IMG/VR virus record: IMGVR_UViG_3300032241_001301
Location: 1-62,402 of that record
Strand: one strand, 5' to 3'
Length of the DNA stretch: 62,402 bases
Source: a virus
Below are positions 34,022 through 41,282 of the stretch, one piece after another. Each line of letters starts with the position of its first letter. Position 1 is the stretch's first letter. The notes under the pieces were generated by a model, which was given only the letters and a program-made list of their open reading frames with translations, was not told the DNA's origin and made no database searches. Made by a program: the position numbers and the translations under genes.

Positions 34022-34565
34022 CTTGCTTGTTTCATTGCCTGCTCATGCTCAAAGGCACGGAGTTTCCATACCGCTTGCCACTCAACAACCTCAATGGCAG
34101 TAATGGGCTTATGCGCTGGTGAACCGTCTAGCAACTCGCCAACAGTCCTACCAAGTTTTTCCGCTAGTTCGTAGAGGAATCGTCGGTAGGGGTTGGCGAG
34201 GAGTCTTTTCCCGCTTCGTCCACCGCCGAAGTTCCGTCTGCGCTGTCAAGCATTCCACTAAGACGCATAGCCGTGTTAGCAATAAGTTCGATAGGTGCTG
34301 ACGACTTAGCCATCAAAGCGTCACGGTCAGACTCGAAGAACACACGCTCGCCGGTATTGGGGTCGTAGGTACACATAATCACCATGTCGGGCAACAGTTC
34401 CTGAACGTTGAACTGACCACCGTTTGCGACGGCGTTGGCAATCATCTGTGAACGTGCCTTTGCGGTCATGGATTTCACCATAACAGTGACGTTCCACTGG
34501 GGAACAAAAAGCGTTTCACTTTCGATGTCATCCGTGGCAAAAATCTGTGCTGAAAGCGTGGACAT
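34012..34565 (-). CDS. Tail assembly chaperone, -1 frameshift product
   Basis: Translation of the gene starting at 34565 can shift back one base at the slippery site GGGAAAA (34206-34212) and continue to a TAA at 34012-34014. The added part reads RLLANPYRRFLYELAEKLG, then VGELLDGSP and IEVVEWQAVWKL, the classic C-terminal domain of long-form (gpGT-like) tail chaperones. The long form and short form together bind the tape measure protein and recruit tail tube subunits. The zero frame at the site is GCG GGA AAA, exactly the X XXY YYZ pattern. Confidence 0.85.
34164..34565 (-). CDS. Tail assembly chaperone, short form (gpG-like)
   Basis: A 133-residue protein, acidic at the C-terminus (DSADGTSAVDEAGKDSSPTP), encoded between the tail tube and tape measure genes. 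It is the unshifted product of the slippery-site gene. Residues 20-60 hold the typical FVPQWNVTVMVKSMTAKARS pattern of tail chaperone N-termini. It coats the tape measure during tail assembly and is not expected in the mature virion. Confidence 0.85.
   Translation of the reverse strand: MSTLSAQIFATDDIESETLFVPQWNVTVMVKSMTAKARSQMIANAVANGGQFNVQELLPDMVIMCTYDPNTGERVFFESDRDALMAKSSAPIELIANTAMRLSGMLDSADGTSAVDEAGKDSSPTPTDDSSTN
34206..34212 (-). promoter_or_regulatory. Programmed -1 ribosomal frameshift site
   Basis: The heptamer GGGAAAA on the minus strand, in zero frame G GGA AAA, fits the X XXY YYZ rule. After slipping, the codons read GGG AAA AGA and lead into the chaperone C-terminal domain. The unshifted stop lies 40 nt downstream. 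This class of site is used in lambda G/GT and in most siphovirus tail chaperones. Confidence 0.85.
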
Positions 34566-34605
34566 AGAATCTCCTACTAGGGTTTATACCTAGTAGTGTA
34601 GCGTA

Positions 34606-35361
34606 CTAAATCAAGTCACGGGATACTGAACCCGTAACCTGTAGTTCAGCATCAAACGTGATGACACCGCTAACCGGCGACTTCAAATCGTACTTGGTAA
34701 GCACGCCTTGACCAAAATACTTGGGCGAGGGGTTTCCACCAACAAACCCACCGGGGTCAGCAGGGCCATACACAAAATTGATAAACGAACCGGGCGTGTT
34801 CTGGTAATTAAACATTTGCTGGAAAATGTAGTCAAGACCGCCATTGGATTCGCCAAAAATGGTGCTGGAACCGTCGTACTGACCACTGAACGTAAGGGTG
34901 TAGTCCTTCAGACCCACGATGTACGACTTGACACCAGTGGCGTTGAAAGTCGTAGTTTCAGCAGCGTCAACAGCCGTCGGGAACTCAATGGTGTTGATGT
35001 AGGGCGAAAGGTTGAACATTGGCAAAGCGTAACCAGTACCCGACGTAAAGGAAACGCTGTTGTCAATGGTGTTCGCCCATGCAAACGTACCCGTAGCAGG
35101 GGCAGCCAGCGAAACAACGGGGTACGCCAACGAGGGCATCGGAACCATGTTTTGGTTTCCAGCAGGAAGGATAAACGCACCGTAGTACGAGGTCGAACCA
35201 ACCACTGCCAAAGCAGTGTCATTCGCAAGCAAAGAACCACCCTGAACGGTCAAAGAACACGAGTTGGCAGTCAGGCTGGTGAACGTGTTGGTGTTCTGCG
35301 TGGCGGCGTTCTCAAACCCAAGTGCAAGAAACGCATTCTTACCGTGCTGGAAAATTGGCAT
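34606..35361 (-). CDS. Major tail tube protein
   Basis: A 251-residue protein beginning MPIFQHGKNAFLALG. It contains DAAETTTFNATGVKSYIVGLKDYTLTFSG (pattern DAAETTTF, KSYIVGL) and ends with KSPVSGVITFDAELQVTGSV, the beta pattern of tail tube proteins. It stands immediately before the tail chaperone. AAGGAGC lies 6 nt before the ATG. The next gene upstream encodes a longer paralogue, so the phage has two tube-like proteins. This shorter one is the better candidate for the main tube subunit. Confidence 0.82.
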   Translation of the reverse strand: MPIFQHGKNAFLALGFENAATQNTNTFTSLTANSCSLTVQGGSLLANDTALAVVGSTSYYGAFILPAGNQNMVPMPSLAYPVVSLAAPATGTFAWANTIDNSVSFTSGTGYALPMFNLSPYINTIEFPTAVDAAETTTFNATGVKSYIVGLKDYTLTFSGQYDGSSTIFGESNGGLDYIFQQMFNYQNTPGSFINFVYGPADPGGFVGGNPSPKYFGQGVLTKYDLKSPVSGVITFDAELQVTGSVSRDLI

Positions 35362-35464
35362 TGTGGCTCCTTAGTAGCGACCAGCACGAAAAAACAAACC
35401 GTGCGTCTAGGTAAATAGTACCCCAGAATTGGAAAATCACTATCTTGTAGAAAGTTAGTGAAAT

Positions 35465-37264
35465 CTAGTATCGGGCGAAACCGTAGTATCCCTGAAAGTT
35501 AGCGTTAGTTCCCTGCACAATAACTTGCATTTGCGTGTATCGCTGAATTGGCCCCGTTATTTCAAATACGCCAGTGGTGTTTGCGGTTTGACCTTCTGAA
35601 TACAAGTATTCCCGTGAGGTCCACGTTGTTCCGTCTGCTGAATCGGCAAATTGAAGAACGTAAAAAGAAGAAGGTGGGGTGGAAGAAGAAATTGACGGGT
35701 AAGTGGGGTTACTGAAACCGATTACCGGCATAGCAGATGATGGGCGTCCGCCACCCGTGAAATAATCATCGGGGTAATTGCCTACGACCTGCACATAAAT
35801 ACCCTCACCGTTGTTCCCAATGCTAAGGCTGTATCCCGTCAATCCATTGAAATACGCCCCAATGGTTGAAGAGATGGCACTTTCCAAATCCCCAATTGTT
35901 GAGTATGTGCCAGAGGGAAGATTGAAAGCGGTCGTGGTAGAGCCGTGAACGTACTCGAAATAACTATTGCCATAGACAGCAGTGCCAAAGGTGGGGTTGG
36001 TGGTAAATCCGCAGGCAATAGCGCCATTAGCACCTATGTAGTCGCTACCAAACTGACCAGGTACATTAATTTCAATACCCTCACCGTTTACGCCAATGCC
36101 GTATGTTCCATATTGCTGAGTCAAATACGCACCAAAAGTTTGAGTTTCGTCGCTACTCAAGGCACTTGACATAGCGCTCGCCACGTCGCCAACCGTGGAA
36201 TAGGTATTAGCGGCAATAGTGAAAGCGAATAAATTTTCATTGTGGACAAATTGGAAAACGTCATTATCGCCGGTGGTAATGGTTAGCGGAAGCGATGGAA
36301 GCGAATTTGCTTGGAACGTAGTTGAGTCGCCAACAACGGTTACGGGAAGCGATGGAAGCGACGTTCCCTGAAACGTGGAGGTGTACGTAGGCACAGGCGC
36401 ACTGCTTTTTGCCGTCATACCCGTTACCAGCAAGCCACCTTTATCGCTAGGTGTTTTGTTATCGTATCCAGTGGTAGATGCCGTGTAGGAAACATACCCA
36501 GAGGTCAAAAGATTGAAATACTGACCAATGCCGTTCCAAACGCCACCGCTTGCCTGAACCTCCATGTCGGCAGTAACTACGCCAGCGACGGGGGATTTCA
36601 GGTCGTACTTGGTATTGACACCGCTAGCCAAGTGGCAACGGTAGTCCTTACCCAAGTTAGATGGGATTTCACCTGAGTAGGAGGTTTGTTCGCCACCTGG
36701 GAAAACTACAACGGCAGGCAATTGGTATTGGTATGTCGCAGGGCTGGTGTTTTGGTTAGCAAGGACGGCACTAAAGAAAGCGTCCGTACCTTGTACCGTT
36801 CCTTCGTACATACCCGAAAGGTCAATCGTGCCGTCACCAAGTCCCGTAATGTACGACTTAGTGTCACCTGTGCGGAACGTCGTGGTTTCAGTAGCATCAA
36901 TGGCACGGCTAACGTCGGCACTATTGAAGTACTTGGAAAGGTCGGCGGTGTAACCGTTGTAATACGACATATAGTAACTGCTGTATCCAACGCCAGCGAT
37001 AAAAACACTTTGGGGCGTGGTCACCGTGTTGCTGATGTTATCGGCAATGGTGATGACGGCACCGGCAAGCGAATACGACACTGACGTAATGATTGACTCA
37101 AACGCTTCCGAAAGAACGTACATACCTTCGTAAATTGGGGCGTTGGCGGAAACAATGGTGATTGTCTGCGCTGTCGAATCCCACGTCGCAAGAATGTTTG
37201 TACCTTGCCAACTTGGATTGGAATAAAGTACCCGTGTATTTTTACCGTGATTGAAAATAGGCAT
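35465..37264 (-). CDS. Second, extended tail tube-like protein
   Basis: A 599-residue paralogue of the tube protein: same start (MPIFNHGKNTRVL), DATETTTFRTGDTKSYITGL in the middle and KSPVAGVVTADMEVQ. After about residue 240 it carries an extension with two copies of a domain (TYSTVGDVASAMSS ... VNGEGIEINVPG and TYSTIGDLESAISS ... NNGEGIYVQVVG), then a beta domain (FYVLQFADSADGTTWTS). The extension may project from the tail as a surface decoration. Its ATG overlaps the preceding stop (TAATG). Confidence 0.75.
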   Translation of the reverse strand: MPIFNHGKNTRVLYSNPSWQGTNILATWDSTAQTITIVSANAPIYEGMYVLSEAFESIITSVSYSLAGAVITIADNISNTVTTPQSVFIAGVGYSSYYMSYYNGYTADLSKYFNSADVSRAIDATETTTFRTGDTKSYITGLGDGTIDLSGMYEGTVQGTDAFFSAVLANQNTSPATYQYQLPAVVVFPGGEQTSYSGEIPSNLGKDYRCHLASGVNTKYDLKSPVAGVVTADMEVQASGGVWNGIGQYFNLLTSGYVSYTASTTGYDNKTPSDKGGLLVTGMTAKSSAPVPTYTSTFQGTSLPSLPVTVVGDSTTFQANSLPSLPLTITTGDNDVFQFVHNENLFAFTIAANTYSTVGDVASAMSSALSSDETQTFGAYLTQQYGTYGIGVNGEGIEINVPGQFGSDYIGANGAIACGFTTNPTFGTAVYGNSYFEYVHGSTTTAFNLPSGTYSTIGDLESAISSTIGAYFNGLTGYSLSIGNNGEGIYVQVVGNYPDDYFTGGGRPSSAMPVIGFSNPTYPSISSSTPPSSFYVLQFADSADGTTWTSREYLYSEGQTANTTGVFEITGPIQRYTQMQVIVQGTNANFQGYYGFARY

Positions 37265-37605
37265 TACTTACCCTCAGTGGTGGTGGTTTCGGCAGGTGCA
37301 GGCGTTTCCTCGGGGGTGCTAGGGGTAGCCGGTGCTGTTTCGGGGGTCGCAGGGGGCGTTGTAGCGTTTGCTTGCGCACGGGCTTCTGCAAACTTTGCTT
37401 GCAGGGAGGAAACAATGGTGGGGGTGACGGTGGCGTTGCCATTCGACGGTGCCATCACGGGGGTGATGTTTCCTTGAGCCAACAACCAACCAATAGATTC
37501 ACTTGGGATGTCGCTGACCACTGAACCCTTGCCTACGGTCTTGCCGTTGTACGTAAGGTCGGACTTGTCGGTGACCTGATACCACTGTGTTGATGCCTTA
37601 GCCAT
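37264..37605 (-). CDS. Small virion-module protein with Pro/Thr-rich tail
   Basis: A 113-residue protein starting MAKASTQWYQV at 37605, chosen because AAAGGG lies 7 nt upstream. The first 50 residues (TDKSDLTYNGKTVGKGSVVSDIP) look like a small beta-barrel. The C-terminal 40 residues are almost only Pro, Thr, Ala and Glu. It stands between the connector genes and the tail tube genes and is coupled to the latter. I do not recognise it. Confidence 0.6.
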   Translation of the reverse strand: MAKASTQWYQVTDKSDLTYNGKTVGKGSVVSDIPSESIGWLLAQGNITPVMAPSNGNATVTPTIVSSLQAKFAEARAQANATTPPATPETAPATPSTPEETPAPAETTTTEGK

Positions 37606-37660
37606 TTTGCGCCCTTTTAGATACGTGCCTACCGAAAATCGTACCATTGAAAGGGGAAAT

Positions 37661-37701
37661 CCCCCACTAGTACCATCGGGGGTAAACGGTACTAGTGGGG
37701 G
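37661..37701 (-). terminator. Hairpin terminator before the tail tube genes
   Basis: CCCCCACTAGTACC (37661-37674) and GGTACTAGTGGGGG (37688-37701) are perfect 14-bp complements with a 13-nt loop. On the minus strand it follows the small gene ending at 37716. The T run is short, so it may reduce transcription rather than stop it. Confidence 0.75.
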
Positions 37702-37715
37702 AAACTGTGGTGTCG

Positions 37716-37994
37716 CTAAGCAGCCTCTTGGTCAGCCTTGCGACGCTTGGTGCGAACCTTCGTCACCCTATCGGGGTAGAACGCTCGCATGGTCGTGTGT
37801 CCGTACACTCCGCCGTGGGCGATAATGCTGATTGCCTTACCGTCCACTACGTGTGCCGAAATAAATCGGAAATCGCCACGTTCACCAGAAACCTTGATGG
37901 TGTCGCCTGCAATCAAATCATTCCATTCCTCTACCGCTACCCACTGTGGGGTGTAGGCAGGGGTCATGGGTTCTGCGATATTACGCTTTGCCAT
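37716..37994 (-). CDS. Small conserved phage protein
   Basis: A 92-residue protein with WNDLIAGDTIKVSGERGDFRFISAHV, then GGVYGHTTMRAFYPDRV and a basic tail (KVRTKRRKADQEAA). The pattern is that of a small KOW- or SH3-like beta-barrel seen in many actinophages. It lies inside the structural region but has its own promoter (38037-38065), an AGGAG site and a following terminator. It may be an early regulator rather than a virion part. Confidence 0.65.
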   Translation of the reverse strand: MAKRNIAEPMTPAYTPQWVAVEEWNDLIAGDTIKVSGERGDFRFISAHVVDGKAISIIAHGGVYGHTTMRAFYPDRVTKVRTKRRKADQEAA

Positions 37995-38036
37995 TCACTT
38001 CTCCTAAATAATCAGTATCTAAACTACAACACGTTC

Positions 38037-38065
38037 ATCTTATCATGCGCACGTCACAAAATCAA
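38037..38065 (-). promoter_or_regulatory. Promoter inside the structural region
   Basis: On the minus strand TTGATT (38060-38065), 17 nt, TAAGAT (38037-38042). The leader contains ACTGATTA and AGGAG before the ATG at 37994, like the leaders of the plus-strand cassette and of the gene at 59758. It begins inside the 3' end of the preceding gene. Confidence 0.65.
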
Positions 38066-38319
38066 ATTGAGATTTGCTCACCACAATCGCACAGGCGATA
38101 CGAACCAGACATAGTGGATACCACTACCCCTTTTTTGTGGGTGCAAGCCTCGAGGGCAAGTTCCAACTGCTGTTCGCCATCGTCGGGATTTTCTGACGGG
38201 GATGTGGTGTCGCCATATCCCAGCATTTGCTCAACGGCTAGCAAAGCGTTGATAGACGCTTCGTTTGCCAGACGGGCCGCACGGAGGCTAACAATGATTG
38301 GTGAAAGTTCATCGGTCAT
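38062..38319 (-). CDS. Small protein with C-terminal cysteine/histidine ribbon
   Basis: An 85-residue protein: helical N-terminal half (IIVSLRAARLANEASINALLAV), acidic linker, and a C-terminal CTHKKGVVV ... LCDCGEQ that could bind zinc. The ATG overlaps the previous stop by 4 nt (ATGA). It is not recognised. Its position after the tail terminator gene suggests a virion or regulatory role. Confidence 0.6.
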   Translation of the reverse strand: MTDELSPIIVSLRAARLANEASINALLAVEQMLGYGDTTSPSENPDDGEQQLELALEACTHKKGVVVSTMSGSYRLCDCGEQISI

Positions 38320-38771
38320 AGGACAGGAAGATTACTACTGTCGGCGTTCGTGTGGAAAGTAAAGTTCATGGTGAACTTGGGTCGGTTGATGTCGTCGTAG
38401 CCCGTGGGGTTTGGAATACCTTGCGGTTCGATACGAATAACATACGGAAAATACGTTTCATCAGGAACAACGTAGCCACACAGGGTGTTGCGGATTAGCA
38501 CGCACCACGCCTTGACCGTCGGGTAATCCTCCGGTTCACCACGCACGGAAATTTGAATACGTGGGTGTTCCAATGCAGAAATGTATGAACCCATGGTGAA
38601 GGTAGGGGGTTGCCCCTCGTACTCGTAAATGGTGACGACGCTGTTCCCTGCCTCGGCTGGGGTGCGACCAAGAAACAGGTTCACGCCCGTCTTTAGATAC
38701 TGGTCTGGGTAATCGGTAGGGTTCAGTTTTGCTGAAAGAAACGAGGCAATGCTCTCGATTAGTGCGGTCAT
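38316..38771 (-). CDS. Tail terminator/minor capsid protein
   Basis: A 151-residue protein with a helical start (MTALIESIASFLSAKL), then VVTIYEYEGQPPTF and a long central beta-alpha part (PRIQISVRGEPEDYPTVKAW). This is the layout of the phage tail-terminator/minor capsid family that closes the tail tube at the head side. It overlaps its upstream neighbour by 4 nt. The order connector, closure, gp10-like, terminator, tube fits that call. Confidence 0.7.
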   Translation of the reverse strand: MTALIESIASFLSAKLNPTDYPDQYLKTGVNLFLGRTPAEAGNSVVTIYEYEGQPPTFTMGSYISALEHPRIQISVRGEPEDYPTVKAWCVLIRNTLCGYVVPDETYFPYVIRIEPQGIPNPTGYDDINRPKFTMNFTFHTNADSSNLPVL

Positions 38772-39184
38772 TTTCTCTTCATGCCTTTCTTTACGCCCTC
38801 GACCAACGCCTGCTTAGCGGCATCCCTTAGTCGTTGTTCGTTTTGCGCCATTGGAGTTTCCAAATATTTGGCTTGAGTGGGTGGCTTGTGAAAAACCGAC
38901 AAATCTTCGTGTACCTCTACAGCGTAGGTTACTGAAGGATTGCCGTACTTGATGTCTGCTTTTATTTTTTCGCCGTCAGCATTTTCGCTGGCTGGTGTGA
39001 AAACGCCCGACGCTTTTAAGGCACCTGTTTTCACCGGCACAAGTTCTTGGCTCTGGTCAAATACTTCTTTCATTATTTCGTCCACTGAAACAGAAACAAT
39101 TTCGTTAACTTGTTTCATAATGCGCTTGGGGTTGGGCAAAGTTTTTTTATCCAACGTCAGTTTGAACTTGAATCCTTGCGCCAT
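38768..39184 (-). CDS. HK97 gp10-like neck protein
   Basis: A 138-residue protein with QSQELVPVKTGALKASG (about residues 44-60) and a basic C-terminus (KKGMKRK). The VPVKTGxLxxS pattern is the hallmark of the HK97 gp10-like family, needed to join the tail to the head. It overlaps the tail terminator gene by 4 nt (ATGA). Confidence 0.8.
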   Translation of the reverse strand: MAQGFKFKLTLDKKTLPNPKRIMKQVNEIVSVSVDEIMKEVFDQSQELVPVKTGALKASGVFTPASENADGEKIKADIKYGNPSVTYAVEVHEDLSVFHKPPTQAKYLETPMAQNEQRLRDAAKQALVEGVKKGMKRK

Positions 39185-39192
39185 TGCACTAC

Positions 39193-39663
39193 CTACTCGA
39201 AGTGCAGGGTTGTGTTGTAGCCAATCAACCCACTTTCGTCGTAGTTGTTCTCGACGTACATAATGACGGGGTGCTTTAGCGACGGTTGCGTTTGGTTGGG
39301 GACGGTGACACGGCTTTCGGTGCTAATACCCAAGTAGAACCCGTCTAGATACGCACGCCCCGAACTAACACGGTCACGCCCGTCAATGGTTGCTAGAACC
39401 TTTATTTGGTATTCCAAACGGCACAAATACTTCTGGGGCGGTCCGTATTCCACCGTGCTGTTGCTTGTTCCGCTAGGTTCCACAAAGTGGCGACCATACC
39501 CGTCAAGGGTGGCGGTGTTCGGGTTGGCAACGTAGTTAGGGTTTGGAATAACGTTTTCTACCAAAATAGTTTGTGTCATTAAGGCTTTTAGTTCAGGGTC
39601 AATCCCGACGGTTGCTATACCGTTGGGATTATTCTGTCCTTCGTAGCCGTAATAAATCGTCAT
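39193..39663 (-). CDS. Head closure/head-tail joining protein
   Basis: A 156-residue beta-rich protein (KYLCRLEYQIKVLATIDGRD, RVTVPNQTQPSLKHPVIMYV). It lies between the head-tail adaptor and the gp10-like gene, where the head-completion protein is encoded in related phages. The ATG is next to the stop of the adaptor gene. The role is assigned by gene order; the sequence alone is not decisive. Confidence 0.5.
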   Translation of the reverse strand: MTIYYGYEGQNNPNGIATVGIDPELKALMTQTILVENVIPNPNYVANPNTATLDGYGRHFVEPSGTSNSTVEYGPPQKYLCRLEYQIKVLATIDGRDRVSSGRAYLDGFYLGISTESRVTVPNQTQPSLKHPVIMYVENNYDESGLIGYNTTLHFE

Positions 39664-40223
39664 TAGTCGGCGTTGCCTTCCGACAAAACGGACTCGATTT
39701 CACCTTGTACCAAGTCGTCGTCGGTAATAATGTCGCCAGTTTCGGCGGTGTAGTCACCCATGTATTCGGGGGCATAGCCCGTTCCATACGTGGTGGTAGT
39801 GCCAAGAATTGAGCCGCTAGGCCATGCATTTGGAACGGCGTAGTAGGGGTCGAACTCGCCAATAACCAGTTCCGCACCCAAAGCATTGGGGTCTGCTGAA
39901 ACAAGTGGCGGATTGACACGACGACCACGGAGTAACAAGTCCTTAGCAAGACGCTCGTAGCGTTGCGCACGGTCGCCATACGACTGCGACAGGCTAAGTC
40001 CACCAACAGACTTAGAGGTGGATTGCGCAAGGCCGGTGAACTGGGCTGCCAAGTTGTAGCAAACATTGGAAGCGGCCCGATACAGGTTTTGATTTACTTC
40101 GCCTAGTGAAAAGTAAATCTCCTCGTCTTGAACAAGGGGGTTTGCTTCTACGGTGTCACCAATCATGAACCGTAGTGCGTCCTTGCCGGAACTTTGGGGA
40201 TTACCCGAGTACGTCCACGTCAT
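39663..40223 (-). CDS. Head-tail adaptor protein
   Basis: A 186-residue protein with the start pattern DALRFMIGDTVEANPLVQDEEIYFSL and then NLYRAASNVCYNLAAQF, typical of the helical connector proteins that bind under the portal (HK97 gp6 type). The C-terminal third is acidic and Gly/Tyr-rich. It shares a base with the genes on both sides. Confidence 0.72.
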   Translation of the reverse strand: MTWTYSGNPQSSGKDALRFMIGDTVEANPLVQDEEIYFSLGEVNQNLYRAASNVCYNLAAQFTGLAQSTSKSVGGLSLSQSYGDRAQRYERLAKDLLLRGRRVNPPLVSADPNALGAELVIGEFDPYYAVPNAWPSGSILGTTTTYGTGYAPEYMGDYTAETGDIITDDDLVQGEIESVLSEGNAD

Positions 40224-40576
40224 TAGACCAGCACACTTTCGTCAATAATCAACGTTCCCGTCATAACACGGGAAGCCCCGTTCGAGGTTTGGGCGGCGGT
40301 GATTTGGAAACGCCAACGCCCAGCAGACAAAGCGGAAAGTTCACCGATAGCCCAGTTCACGGTCAAGTTGGGTTGTCCGGCAACGGGTGGTGACATTGTG
40401 TTGGGAACAAAGTACGTTTGGTCGGTCTTGGTAACGACAGCAGGGTTCGGTGGTTGTCCAATCGTCATCTTGAACGTCCATCCACTACTGAAATCCAACG
40501 GGTTTCCTGACGCATCTACCCATTGAAACGAAGCGGCTGGCAAATTGACAGCAGGGGTGGGGTAATGAATGGTCAT
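40223..40576 (-). CDS. Small beta-sandwich virion protein
   Basis: A 117-residue protein with FQWVDASGNPLDFSSGWTF at the start, GRWRFQITA near the end, and a predicted all-beta fold like the N-terminal domain of baseplate upper proteins. It ends one base into the adaptor gene. It may attach a fibre or decorate the neck. The assignment is tentative. Confidence 0.5.
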   Translation of the reverse strand: MTIHYPTPAVNLPAASFQWVDASGNPLDFSSGWTFKMTIGQPPNPAVVTKTDQTYFVPNTMSPPVAGQPNLTVNWAIGELSALSAGRWRFQITAAQTSNGASRVMTGTLIIDESVLV

Positions 40577-40606
40577 TTTTATCCTTTAGCGACTAGATGG
40601 GGAGCG

Positions 40607-41263
40607 TTAGTGTCCGTCTGCATAAAATGATACCCCGTCCTCTTGGAAAGTCTCGGTTGATACACCCGTTGTATATTCCCCGTTTGTGGGGTTTGTAAAG
40701 GTTTCACTGGTGTTCTTGGTGTAGAACGGACTGGGATTTTGGCTTCCGAAAATGAACGACGTTATTGCCGACTTGAAGTAGTGGGAAATGCCAACGGACT
40801 TTTCCACCAGTGATACAGCGCTGGCACGCAAAGCCGAAACGGATTTTCTGCCCGTGCTTGACGACGGTAGTGCTGATGCCGAACCCGTAGTGTAGGTCCT
40901 TGCCTTGGGCGAGTTGGTGCTTTCCAAAAGTGCTGTTTCACTTATTGCACTTACGGTGCGAGACTTTGTGCCGTTGGTGACTTCCACCTCGGAAACCTCT
41001 GTAAATCGAACCGCATCGACGTTTCGTGAACCATTAGCCGTTTCCACCAATGCGTTGCTTGACGACCGTACCGCCGAGTAATTATTGGACACTTGGGACA
41101 ATTGGATTTCACTACTAGCGGAAACCCTGACACGCCCGTGAATTGAAGTGGCGTTGTTTAGTTCTTGCAGGCTCGCTTCGCTGGCGTTGGAGAGAAAACG
41201 ACCAGAAAAGTAGTATTGACCGCCATTTCGGAACGCTTGGCTGTACTTTGCTCCCCGTGCCAT
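40607..41263 (-). CDS. Ser/Thr-rich repetitive protein
   Basis: A 218-residue protein with an imperfect repeat of about 22-24 residues (VSASSEIQLSQVSNN, AVRSSSNALVETANGS, AVRFTEVSEVEVTNGT, AISETALLESTNS, ALRASAVSLVEKSVG). The repeat suggests a fibrous beta-solenoid. It lies next to the glycosyltransferase-methyltransferase gene, and its many Ser/Thr residues could be glycosylated. Function unknown; a neck whisker or fibre is possible. Confidence 0.55.
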   Translation of the reverse strand: MARGAKYSQAFRNGGQYYFSGRFLSNASEASLQELNNATSIHGRVRVSASSEIQLSQVSNNYSAVRSSSNALVETANGSRNVDAVRFTEVSEVEVTNGTKSRTVSAISETALLESTNSPKARTYTTGSASALPSSSTGRKSVSALRASAVSLVEKSVGISHYFKSAITSFIFGSQNPSPFYTKNTSETFTNPTNGEYTTGVSTETFQEDGVSFYADGH

Positions 41264-41282
41264 TTGCGCCCCTAAATGCTAC

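Noticed and set aside
34708-35418. Plus-strand open frame of 236 codons opposite the tail tube gene
   Set aside because: It is the antisense of a clearly coding tail gene, is very rich in Arg, Gly and Thr without domain pattern, and has no ribosome site. The same holds for the long plus-strand frames at 10328-11008 and 31415-32041.
35362-35464. Hairpin GCACG/CGTGC around 35385-35402 as a terminator
   Set aside because: The stem is only 5 bp and the T run lies in the loop, not after it, so termination is unlikely.
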